A DNA stretch of 64,000 nucleotides, from positions 62,001 to 126,000 of the forward strand of contig JBKEEJ010000007.1 in the NCBI GenBank assembly GCA_047777345.1, written 5' to 3'. The position numbers and the translations under genes are program-made. The notes under the pieces were generated by a model. It was not told where the DNA came from. It saw only the letters and a program-made list of their open reading frames with translations, and did not search any database. This document shows, piece by piece, positions 26,320 through 34,614 of this stretch; within the stretch, counting starts at the first letter, position 1, and the number at the start of each line of letters is the position of its first letter. Origin of the DNA: Anaerocolumna sp047777345. GTDB lineage: Bacteria; Bacillota; Clostridia; Lachnospirales; Lachnospiraceae.

Positions 26320-27243
26320 ATGAACAAAATGCGTGACAAGAAAAAGATAAGAGGGTATAAGGAATTTTTATATATATTACCCTTTTTGATTCTGGTACTT
26401 ATTTTTTCATATTATCCTTTGTATGGATGGATTTATGCTTTTTTTGATTATCAACCGCCATTACCCTTTTCCTGGGATTCGTTTGTAGGATTGAAATGGT
26501 TTAAAACATTATTTCGAAATAAATCCTATTTGACACAAACGTTAGAAGTGCTTCGTAACACTTTTGCTATGAGTGGTATTTCATTGGCATTTTCCTGGCT
26601 TCCAATGTTTTTTGCCATATTCTTAAATGAAATTAAGAATGTAAAGTTTCGAAAATTTGTTCAGACTGCAACTACTTTGCCAAACTTTATTAGCTGGGTT
26701 TTAGTTTATTCAGTGGCATTCCTTGTTTTTAACAATACGGGTGTGGTTAATTCAGTTGCGATGAAACTTGGCATAATCGATCAGCCAATTGACTACTTAA
26801 AATCCAACTCGCATATCTGGTTTAAGATGTGGTTATGGCTTACCTGGAAAAATCTTGGATGGGCAGCCATCATGTACATAGCGGCAATCAGCGGTATTGA
26901 CGGTGACTTATTTGAAGCAGCAAAAGTTGACGGAGCAACCCGATTGAAGATTATTCGTCATATTACAATTCCAAGTTTGCTACCTACATTTTTTGTAATT
27001 CTTTTATTAAACATTTCAAATTTCCTTAATAATGGTATGGAACAGTACTTTGTTTTCCAGAACTCCTGGAATAGAGATTATATACAGGTATTAGATTTAT
27101 ATGTATACAATTTGTCCACAAGTAAACCCCCTGTGTATTCCGTGTCAACAGCAATTAGTATGTTAAAGAGTATTGTAAGTTTGGCTCTGTTGTTCACTGC
27201 TAATACGTTATCTAAGGTTGTGCGAAAAGAAAGTATTATATAA
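26320..27243 (+). CDS. Carbohydrate ABC transporter permease, LplB type
   Basis: 307 residues with six predicted transmembrane helices. The EAA loop that docks the ATPase is EAAKVDGATRLKIIRHITIP at about 205-225. The N-terminus (KKKIRGYKEFLYILPFLIL) and length match LplB/YtcP-group permeases, which serve oligosaccharides from complex plant glycans. It forms a three-gene unit with the next permease and binding protein. No ATPase gene is present, so a shared MsmX-type ATPase encoded elsewhere must energise it. The ribosome site gcaaggaggc is strong. Confidence 0.92.
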   Translation: MNKMRDKKKIRGYKEFLYILPFLILVLIFSYYPLYGWIYAFFDYQPPLPFSWDSFVGLKWFKTLFRNKSYLTQTLEVLRNTFAMSGISLAFSWLPMFFAIFLNEIKNVKFRKFVQTATTLPNFISWVLVYSVAFLVFNNTGVVNSVAMKLGIIDQPIDYLKSNSHIWFKMWLWLTWKNLGWAAIMYIAAISGIDGDLFEAAKVDGATRLKIIRHITIPSLLPTFFVILLLNISNFLNNGMEQYFVFQNSWNRDYIQVLDLYVYNLSTSKPPVYSVSTAISMLKSIVSLALLFTANTLSKVVRKESII

Positions 27244-27255
27244 AGGAGATTAATT

Positions 27256-28188
27256 ATGAAAAAAGGTAAGAATGATGTAAATAATCGAAGAAAAATTAAA
27301 AGCACTTCCATTGGTGATCGAATATTTGACGTAATAAACTATTTCGTATTTGGATTATTTGCCTTTGTATGCGTTTATCCTTTCTATTATATTTTTATAA
27401 ATACAATCAGCAATAATAAAATTAGTGAAAAAGGCGGAGTTATTTGGCATCCCATTGGAATACATTTTAAAAATTATAAGGATGCGTTTAGAATACCCGG
27501 ACTGGGGCAGGCTGTGTTTATTTCAATATCCAGAACTGCAATTGGAACATTATTAATCGTTATGATTGCTGCCTTTCTCGGTTATATGTTTACCAGAGAA
27601 ACGCTGTGGAAACGTAAATTTTGGTATCGGGCCGTTGTTTTAACAATGTATTTTAATGCCGGTATTATTCCCTGGTATTTGACAATGATGAACTTAAAAC
27701 TTACCAATAACTTTCTTGGATACATATTACCGACATTAGTCTCTCCTTTTTATATTATTTTAACAAAGACCTATGTAGAATCCATACCAAAAGAGCTGCA
27801 GGAAGCGGCAGAATGTGATGGAGCCGGCATATTAACAATTTTTTATAAAATTATGCTGCCCGTATGCAAACCTATTTTAGCAACGGTTGCTATTTTCGCA
27901 GCAGTGAATCATTGGAATTCATTTCAGGACACATTGTTACTTATGACACAAGAAAAATATTATACTCTGCAGTTTGTATTATACAGATATTTACAGTCAT
28001 CGCAATCGCTGTCCGCTATAGTAAATGCAACTGCAGGAAGCACGGGTACACTGCTTGCCAATGCACAGACCCAAACATCAATCAGAATGACTGTTACTAT
28101 TATTGTAGCTTTGCCTATTATGCTGGTTTATCCGTTTTTCCAAAGATTTTTTGTAAAAGGTATTATGATTGGGGCAGTTAAAGGCTGA
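27256..28188 (+). CDS. Carbohydrate ABC transporter permease, LplC/YtcP type
   Basis: 310 residues, six transmembrane helices; the partner of the LplB-type permease 12 bp upstream. The EAA motif reads EAAECDGAGILTIFYKIMLP near residue 180. A cytosolic N-terminus (KSTSIGDRIFDVINY) and a C-terminus ending FVKGIMIGAVKG are family hallmarks. With its partner it forms the channel for oligosaccharides, most likely arabinoxylan fragments given the surrounding hydrolases. The ribosome site is aaaggaga. Confidence 0.92.
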   Translation: MKKGKNDVNNRRKIKSTSIGDRIFDVINYFVFGLFAFVCVYPFYYIFINTISNNKISEKGGVIWHPIGIHFKNYKDAFRIPGLGQAVFISISRTAIGTLLIVMIAAFLGYMFTRETLWKRKFWYRAVVLTMYFNAGIIPWYLTMMNLKLTNNFLGYILPTLVSPFYIILTKTYVESIPKELQEAAECDGAGILTIFYKIMLPVCKPILATVAIFAAVNHWNSFQDTLLLMTQEKYYTLQFVLYRYLQSSQSLSAIVNATAGSTGTLLANAQTQTSIRMTVTIIVALPIMLVYPFFQRFFVKGIMIGAVKG

Positions 28189-28273
28189 TTATTCCTTATT
28201 TTAAATCAGTTCGATTTCCTTTGTAATTTTTATAAAGGAATCAAGATAAATAATTATTAAGAGGAGGAAAAAT

Positions 28274-30049
28274 ATGAAGCTAAAAAGGCAATTAAGTTTT
28301 ACAATTGCTGCAGTGCTGGTACTATCTTTGGTTTTTTCCGGTTGTTCCAAAAAAACGATAGATAGAAGCAATACGGACAGCAAGGTGGAGGACACAAAAA
28401 CGGAAGGCAACAGTAATGATGATGGATCATCCTCGGCATCTGATTTGGAGCCGATGACGCTTGAAGTATATTCACAAGCGGCTAACTTCCAAGGAGAACA
28501 ACCAGGTTGGACAGCTAAGATACTAAAAGATAAATTTAATGTTACTCTTAATATTATTGCACCACAGGTAGCAGGCGGTGATATTTTTGCAGCTCGTTCT
28601 GCTTCCGGTTTCTTAGGGGACATTGTAGTACTTGACAATGCAGATATTCAGTCATGTATTAAATCCGGATTAATTTATGACATTACGGATGAAATGAAAA
28701 AATTAACTGCATTTAATGATTTTAAGGAGCAGTTGGATGTTTATAACTCTTCCTTAGAGGGAGTAGAAGAAGGTCATTACTATGCATGGCCTACTGAGTT
28801 AAATAATACTAGCCCAACAACCTATTCACCAATAATTCCTGGCGTAGCACCAACTCTTTTATGGGATTACTATAAGGAAATAGGCTCACCTGACTTAAAT
28901 AATCTTTCCGATCTTGTAAAAGCTCTGCGTGCTATGCAGGATAAACATCCCACCAATGAAAATGGTGACCCGAGCTATGGTATTACTTTATGGCCTGACT
29001 GGGATGGAACTTCCATGGAGAATGTTAACCAGCTTACAAAATGGTATGGACAAGAAGTTAATGGTTCTATATTAATTGATACAGAAGGTAATATGACAGA
29101 TTTAACAGATGATAACGGTGCATACTATAAAATACTTCAATTCTACTTTGAAGCAAATCAAGCAGGAGTTGTAGACCCTGATTCCGGAACACAAAACTGG
29201 GATTCTGTCAGAAATAAGTTTAATGCAAAACGTGCTTTCTTAATTTGGAATGACTGGCAACAAGGTTTCTGGAATACAACAGAACGTGGAAACAATGGCG
29301 AAAACTATATTATGGTTCCTTTAAAAGATATGAATTTATATCAGATATCCGATTCTTACTACGGTACAGGCAGAGCATTTGCCATAGGTACCAATGATCC
29401 TGAAAAGAAAGCAAGAGCTATGATGCTTTTAGACTGGATGTCCAGTCCTGATGGTTTGGAAACTATCCATAACGGCATTAAGGGCTTTAACTATGTAGAT
29501 GCAGAAGATGGTAACGGTTATGTTCGTACGCCTGAAGGAGAATTTGCATTAATGGATAACTCTCCTGTTCCGGAAGAATACGGCGGCGGGCTGTATGCTG
29601 ACGGTATGCTTCAGATTAATCAGTGGATGGTATCCGGTTATGCTATCAATCCTAAGAATAACTATACTTATGGTTATCAGTTATGGCCTGCTGAAATTGA
29701 AAAAGCAAAAACAACGACAACAAAAGAATGGTCCGAGAGATTTGATGCTGAAAATCCAGTTGATTATCTGAAAAAGAATAATATGATGACTGTAGTACCT
29801 TATGTAAATGTAAATCTTAAGTCAGATCCTACCGATATCTCATTAATCAGAAGCAATTGTGCTACATTGGTAAAAGATGCATCCTGGAAGATGGTATTAG
29901 CCAAAGACAAGGCAGAATTTGATTCCATTTGGGAAGGCTTGAAAAAAGATCTGGAAGGTTTCGATTGGCCAACTCTTGTAGAGTTTGATAAAGAAAAATA
30001 TAAGGTACTTGTTGAAGAAAGAGCAAAAGTCTTAAGTTCTGTTGAATAA
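28274..30049 (+). CDS. Extracellular sugar-binding lipoprotein, LplA/YtcQ type
   Basis: 591 residues. A lipoprotein signal peptide ends in LVFSGCSK, followed by an acidic Ser/Asp linker, placing it on the outer membrane face. The long solute-binding domain (MTLEVYSQAANFQGEQPGWT onward) is typical of the family serving LplB/LplC permeases. It delivers oligosaccharides to them and sets the specificity; xylan- or arabinan-derived ligands are inferred from context. The ribosome site gaggagg is strong. A terminator follows, ending the transporter operon. Confidence 0.92.
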   Translation: MKLKRQLSFTIAAVLVLSLVFSGCSKKTIDRSNTDSKVEDTKTEGNSNDDGSSSASDLEPMTLEVYSQAANFQGEQPGWTAKILKDKFNVTLNIIAPQVAGGDIFAARSASGFLGDIVVLDNADIQSCIKSGLIYDITDEMKKLTAFNDFKEQLDVYNSSLEGVEEGHYYAWPTELNNTSPTTYSPIIPGVAPTLLWDYYKEIGSPDLNNLSDLVKALRAMQDKHPTNENGDPSYGITLWPDWDGTSMENVNQLTKWYGQEVNGSILIDTEGNMTDLTDDNGAYYKILQFYFEANQAGVVDPDSGTQNWDSVRNKFNAKRAFLIWNDWQQGFWNTTERGNNGENYIMVPLKDMNLYQISDSYYGTGRAFAIGTNDPEKKARAMMLLDWMSSPDGLETIHNGIKGFNYVDAEDGNGYVRTPEGEFALMDNSPVPEEYGGGLYADGMLQINQWMVSGYAINPKNNYTYGYQLWPAEIEKAKTTTTKEWSERFDAENPVDYLKKNNMMTVVPYVNVNLKSDPTDISLIRSNCATLVKDASWKMVLAKDKAEFDSIWEGLKKDLEGFDWPTLVEFDKEKYKVLVEERAKVLSSVE

Positions 30050-30080
30050 TTAGGTAGTACATTTGTTTACCTTTTTAACT

Positions 30081-30109
30081 GAAAGGGTGCTGCGCACAGC
30101 ACCCTTTTC
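30081..30109 (+). terminator. Terminator of the transporter operon
   Basis: gaaagggtgctg and cagcacccttttc form a 12-bp stem around a cgca loop. The T-tail is short, being part of the stem. Confidence 0.75.
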
Positions 30110-30222
30110 ATATAATCGGTTGAGTTAGCTTTTTAAGATAGTATTTATCCTACATAAAAGACACAATTGGAACGGGGAGTATTAGATATAGATACGGCTA
30201 TTGTGAAAGGAGCGTAATATAA

Positions 30223-31404
30223 TTGGATAAAAACTTAAATGAAAATCAAGCCCTATATTCACACGCTTTATATTTTGATCCGATTAATCAGGCAAGGGTA
30301 CCAGGAGGTAACGGAAGACTTCATTTTCATGAATTTGACAACGTACCAGGCTATAAAATATTGGATAATGGCAATATAGAGATTACCTATTATGCACCGG
30401 AAGCAAAAACGGTAAAACTAAAAGGTTTTGGCGGTTCGATGGCCGGAACTTATGATTTTAAGCCCCTGGAGGATATGCCCGGCTATTGGAAGACAACCAT
30501 AACGGATGTGGGTCCGGGATTTCATTACCATACCTATTTTGTAAATGGGGTAGAGACCATACATCCACAGTTACCTATTGGCTATGGCGGGTCTTACGCC
30601 GTAAATTTTATTGAAGTTCCTGATCCGGATTATACGGATTATTTATTAAAGGATGTTCCCCATGGTTCGATTCATATGGAAATATATAAATCAAGTGTTA
30701 CGGGCAGATACAGAAATTGTTGGGTTTATACTCCTGCCGGCTATGAAAAAAATACAAAGAAACGATATCCTGTATTTTACATGCAGCACGGCGGCGGAGA
30801 AAATGAAACCGGCTGGTTATGGCAAGGTAAAATTAATTATATCATGGACAATCTTATTGCGGAAGGCAGATGTGAAGAAATGATTATTGTCATGAACTGC
30901 GGATATAATTTCCAAAGTGTTGGCAAAGACAGATATATATTAAGAGATATCGATGAAGTCATATGCAAAGACTGTGTGCCCATGATAGACGAAAAATATC
31001 GTACCATAGCAGATAAGGATTACAGAGCGATAGCCGGATTATCCTTTGGTTCGGTTCATGCAAGAATGACAGCATTAGGACATTTGGATGTGTTTTCGGC
31101 ATTAGGTATCTTTAGCGGAGGATTTAGTTACAAAAGCCAGGGAGCTTTGGGTGTGGATGCTTTAGGAAGTTATGATTATTCAGAGACTTTTACATCGGCT
31201 GAAGTATTTAATTCTAAAATGCATCTGCTCTTTGTCGGAATGGGAGAAGAAGAAAAAGAAATGGTAGAAAAGGCAAAACCAAAGGCAGATAAGTTAGCCA
31301 AAGATGGGTTTCATATTATTGTGAAAACTTATCCGGGATATCATGAATGGGATGTTTGGAGAAAATGCGCATCCGATATGCTGCCTTTGCTTTTTAAATG
31401 GTAA
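30223..31404 (+). CDS. CBM48-type esterase (feruloyl/acetyl xylan esterase-like)
   Basis: 393 residues, no signal peptide. An N-terminal CBM48/E-set-like domain (IEITYYAPEAKTVKLKGFGG) precedes an esterase-D alpha/beta hydrolase. The nucleophile is S274 in AGLSFGS, the catalytic His is H374 in YPGYHEWDVW, and an oxyanion region is visible at YMQHGGGENETGW. This architecture is shared by intracellular xylan and feruloyl esterases that strip acyl groups from imported oligomers. It begins with TTG behind aaaggagcg. It probably leads an operon with GH51, GH39 and GH95 (gaps of 85, 107 and 9 bp). Confidence 0.87.
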   Translation: MDKNLNENQALYSHALYFDPINQARVPGGNGRLHFHEFDNVPGYKILDNGNIEITYYAPEAKTVKLKGFGGSMAGTYDFKPLEDMPGYWKTTITDVGPGFHYHTYFVNGVETIHPQLPIGYGGSYAVNFIEVPDPDYTDYLLKDVPHGSIHMEIYKSSVTGRYRNCWVYTPAGYEKNTKKRYPVFYMQHGGGENETGWLWQGKINYIMDNLIAEGRCEEMIIVMNCGYNFQSVGKDRYILRDIDEVICKDCVPMIDEKYRTIADKDYRAIAGLSFGSVHARMTALGHLDVFSALGIFSGGFSYKSQGALGVDALGSYDYSETFTSAEVFNSKMHLLFVGMGEEEKEMVEKAKPKADKLAKDGFHIIVKTYPGYHEWDVWRKCASDMLPLLFKW

Positions 31405-31489
31405 AGGAGTGTTTCTGTTTTACAGATTATTAAAAAAAGCACGATTTTTTATTATCTGTTCAAAAGATAATAATGAGAGGTAAGTTTAT

Positions 31490-32989
31490 ATGAAAGCGAA
31501 GTTGATAATTAATAAGGATTTTACGGTAGGAAATATTGATAAAAAAATTTACGGATCATTTATCGAACATTTGGGAAGAGCCGTATATAACGGCATCTAT
31601 GAACCGACTCATCCAACGGCCGATGATATGGGATTCCGAAAAGATGTTATTGATATGGTCAGTAAATTAAATGTACCTATTGTACGTTATCCGGGTGGCA
31701 ATTTTGTTTCCGGCTATAACTGGGAAGATGGAGTGGGACCAAAAGAAAAACGCCCAAGACGTGCAGAATTAGCATGGCATGCAATTGAAACCAATGAAGT
31801 GGGTATTGGCGAATTTCAGGAATGGGCAAAACGTGCCAATACGGAGGTAATGCAGGCGGTTAATTTGGGAACAAGAGGAGCAGCGGATGCCCGTAATTTA
31901 TTAGAGTATTGTAACTTTCCCAAAGGAACCTATTACAGTGATTTGCGGCGAAGCCACGGATATGAAGAACCATTTAATATTAAAGTATGGTGTCTTGGCA
32001 ATGAAATGGATGGCTCCTGGCAAATCGGAGCTAAAACAGCAGAAGAATACGGCAGGCTTGCCTGTGAAACGGCCAAAATCATGAAAGAATTAGACCCTAC
32101 CATCGAATTGGTTGCTTGCGGCAGTTCCAGCCTTTTTATGCCTACCTTCGGCAAATGGGAGGCTACCGTGTTAGAGCATACCTATGATTATATCGATTAT
32201 ATATCACTTCATAATTATTATGGAAACCGTGATAACGATACAAAAGCTTATTTAGCTTGCTCCATTGACATGGACAATTTTATAAAGTCAGTGGCAGCTA
32301 TCTGTGACTATGTAAAAGCAATAAAACATTCTGATAAAACCATTTATTTATCCTTTGATGAATGGAATATCTGGTTCCACAGTAATGAAGAGGATAAGAC
32401 ACTGAAACGCTGGCAAATTGCTCCCCATCAGTTGGAAGATATCTATAACTTTGAGGATGCATTAGTGGTCGGATGCCTTCTTATTACACTGATAAAAAAC
32501 TGTGATCGTGTCAAAATCGCTTGCCTTGCACAACTTGTTAATGTAATTGCGCCAATTATGACGGAAAATGGCGGCAGCGTATGGGCTCAGACAATTTTCT
32601 ATCCTTTTATGCATGCATCCAACCATGGCAGAGGTGTCGCTTTAGTTCCTATAGTAAAAAGTGATAAATATGATACAGAACGTTTAAAGAATATACCTTA
32701 TGTGGAAACCATTGCGGTAATGAATGAGGAAAAAGGTGAACTAACCGTATTTGCTGTAAATCGTTCTCTGGAAGAAAATATTGATTTCGAGATAGATTTA
32801 CGGGATTTTGAAAATGTCAAATTCATCGAACATATTGTTCTTGAACATGACGATATGAAAGCAACCAATACGGCGGAAAATCCTAACAATGTAGTTCCTC
32901 ACAACAATGGTGTGACAAAGATGGGAAATGATTGCGCCACTGCAATTTTAAACAAACATTCCTGGAATGTAATCCGCTTTCAAATTTAA
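31490..32989 (+). CDS. GH51 alpha-L-arabinofuranosidase (copy 2)
   Basis: 499 residues and cytosolic. IDKKIYGSFIEHLGRAVYNG starts the barrel; the acid/base is E172 in CLGNEMDGSW and the nucleophile E291 in LSFDEWNIWF. It is clearly diverged from the other GH51 enzyme at 24199 (GSFIEHLGRAVY versus GHFAEHLGRCIY, and GNEMDG versus GNENWG). The two therefore belong to different GH51 subgroups and probably split the work between linkage types, for example single versus double arabinose substitutions. The ribosome site is gagaggt. Confidence 0.92.
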   Translation: MKAKLIINKDFTVGNIDKKIYGSFIEHLGRAVYNGIYEPTHPTADDMGFRKDVIDMVSKLNVPIVRYPGGNFVSGYNWEDGVGPKEKRPRRAELAWHAIETNEVGIGEFQEWAKRANTEVMQAVNLGTRGAADARNLLEYCNFPKGTYYSDLRRSHGYEEPFNIKVWCLGNEMDGSWQIGAKTAEEYGRLACETAKIMKELDPTIELVACGSSSLFMPTFGKWEATVLEHTYDYIDYISLHNYYGNRDNDTKAYLACSIDMDNFIKSVAAICDYVKAIKHSDKTIYLSFDEWNIWFHSNEEDKTLKRWQIAPHQLEDIYNFEDALVVGCLLITLIKNCDRVKIACLAQLVNVIAPIMTENGGSVWAQTIFYPFMHASNHGRGVALVPIVKSDKYDTERLKNIPYVETIAVMNEEKGELTVFAVNRSLEENIDFEIDLRDFENVKFIEHIVLEHDDMKATNTAENPNNVVPHNNGVTKMGNDCATAILNKHSWNVIRFQI

Positions 32990-33096
32990 TGCAAAAGTAA
33001 AATATTTATTACCATTACTTAGAATATTGTGTTAATATAGTAGAGTAATTTTCAATCGAAATAGAACAATCTGACAGATAACAGAGGTAAAAAAAG

Positions 33097-34605
33097 ATGA
33101 AAAAATTACATTTATCAAATGCCGGGCAGCCTTTTCGTAATTTTGCAACCTATTGTGTCGGTACCGGCAGGATGGGACTGGCTTTACAAAAAGAATATCA
33201 GGAACATTTAAAGCTAGTGCAGGATAAAATTAAATTTTCTTATATTAGAGGACATGGATTATTCTGTGACGATGTTGGTATCTACCAGGAAATCGAAAAG
33301 GACGGGAAAATTTATAGGTATTATAATTTCACATACTTAGACCGGATTTTTGATTATTATCTGGAATTAAATATCCGCCCTTATTTGGAGCTTGGATTTA
33401 TGCCCAAAGCTATGGCCAGCGGTGACAGTACTATATTTTACTGGAAAGGCAATGTTACACCGCCAAAGGACTATGAGGAATGGGCAAACCTGGTCAAGGC
33501 AACATTAACCCATTTAATCGAGCGGTATGGCAGAGATGAGGTTATTACCTGGCCCATTGAGGTATGGAATGAACCCAATATTGGTTTCTGGGCCGGTTCC
33601 ATGGAAGAATACTTTAAATTATATGAGTATTCTGCCCGTGTAATCAAAGAAGTGGACCCTGACTTTAAAGTGGGAGGACCTGCAATCTGCGGCGTTGATA
33701 CGGAAAACTGGTTACATTCCTTCTTTCAGTTTTGTCAGGACAAAAACGTGCCTATCGATATGGTTACAAGACATTGTTATATGGCAAAACAACCGAAAGT
33801 GGTAGGACGCTATGTTTATCAGGAAATGGTAGATGCCACCGATATGATTAATGAGTTAAAACTTACCAGAAATATTATGAATCAGTATGATTGCGTGAAA
33901 GATAAAGAACTGCATATTACGGAATTTAACAGTTCCTATGATCCGGTATGTCCAGTTCATGACATGCCTTATAATGCCGCCTTTATTGCCAGGGTATTAA
34001 GCGAGGCAGGAGATTATGCAGAGGATTATTCCTACTGGACTTTTAGCGATGTATTTGAAGAAAAGGGAATTCCTGCTTCCGTATTTCATGGAGGTTTCGG
34101 TTTGGTTGCGAATTATTCCATACCAAAACCCACATTCTATACTTTTGAATTTTTTTCCAGGGCAGGCAAGGAATTAATCTATCGTGATGAAAATATGATT
34201 GTTACCAAAGATGAAAATGACAGATACTGTATTATCGGATGGAGTTATCATGATCCAAGGGATGGTAAAACACTTGATACCATTTCCTATGAAATTACAA
34301 TGCCGGCTAAGGTGACACAATATTTTGGTATTACGAAAGATGTAGGCGGCAAACACTGTAACCCTGCTCAGACCTGGAGCAATCTTGGCAAACCCCGTAC
34401 TCTGAATAAGGAACAGGTAAAAATATTGCAAGAGGCTGCCACTCCATTCAGAACAGACGAAAAAGTATTTGCTAAGGATGGTAAAATAACTGTTAATATA
34501 AACATTGAATGCAATCATCTTGTTATGATGGAATTGCTTCCTGTAAAAGATGAAACAGAATCCTATTGGGAATTTAACGAAACAGAATTTTATGGACTAC
34601 AATAA
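33097..34605 (+). CDS. GH39 beta-xylosidase
   Basis: 502 residues, intracellular. Acid/base E159 in EVWNEPNIGFW and nucleophile E276 in HITEFNSSY sit within one residue of the positions I recall for Thermoanaerobacterium XynB. The N-terminal KIKFSYIRGHGLFCDD segment is also characteristic. It cleaves debranched xylo-oligosaccharides to xylose, completing the work of the esterase and arabinofuranosidases of the same operon. A second beta-xylosidase (GH120) lies at the left of the window. Confidence 0.93.
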   Translation: MKKLHLSNAGQPFRNFATYCVGTGRMGLALQKEYQEHLKLVQDKIKFSYIRGHGLFCDDVGIYQEIEKDGKIYRYYNFTYLDRIFDYYLELNIRPYLELGFMPKAMASGDSTIFYWKGNVTPPKDYEEWANLVKATLTHLIERYGRDEVITWPIEVWNEPNIGFWAGSMEEYFKLYEYSARVIKEVDPDFKVGGPAICGVDTENWLHSFFQFCQDKNVPIDMVTRHCYMAKQPKVVGRYVYQEMVDATDMINELKLTRNIMNQYDCVKDKELHITEFNSSYDPVCPVHDMPYNAAFIARVLSEAGDYAEDYSYWTFSDVFEEKGIPASVFHGGFGLVANYSIPKPTFYTFEFFSRAGKELIYRDENMIVTKDENDRYCIIGWSYHDPRDGKTLDTISYEITMPAKVTQYFGITKDVGGKHCNPAQTWSNLGKPRTLNKEQVKILQEAATPFRTDEKVFAKDGKITVNINIECNHLVMMELLPVKDETESYWEFNETEFYGLQ

Positions 34606-34614
34606 TAAAGAGAA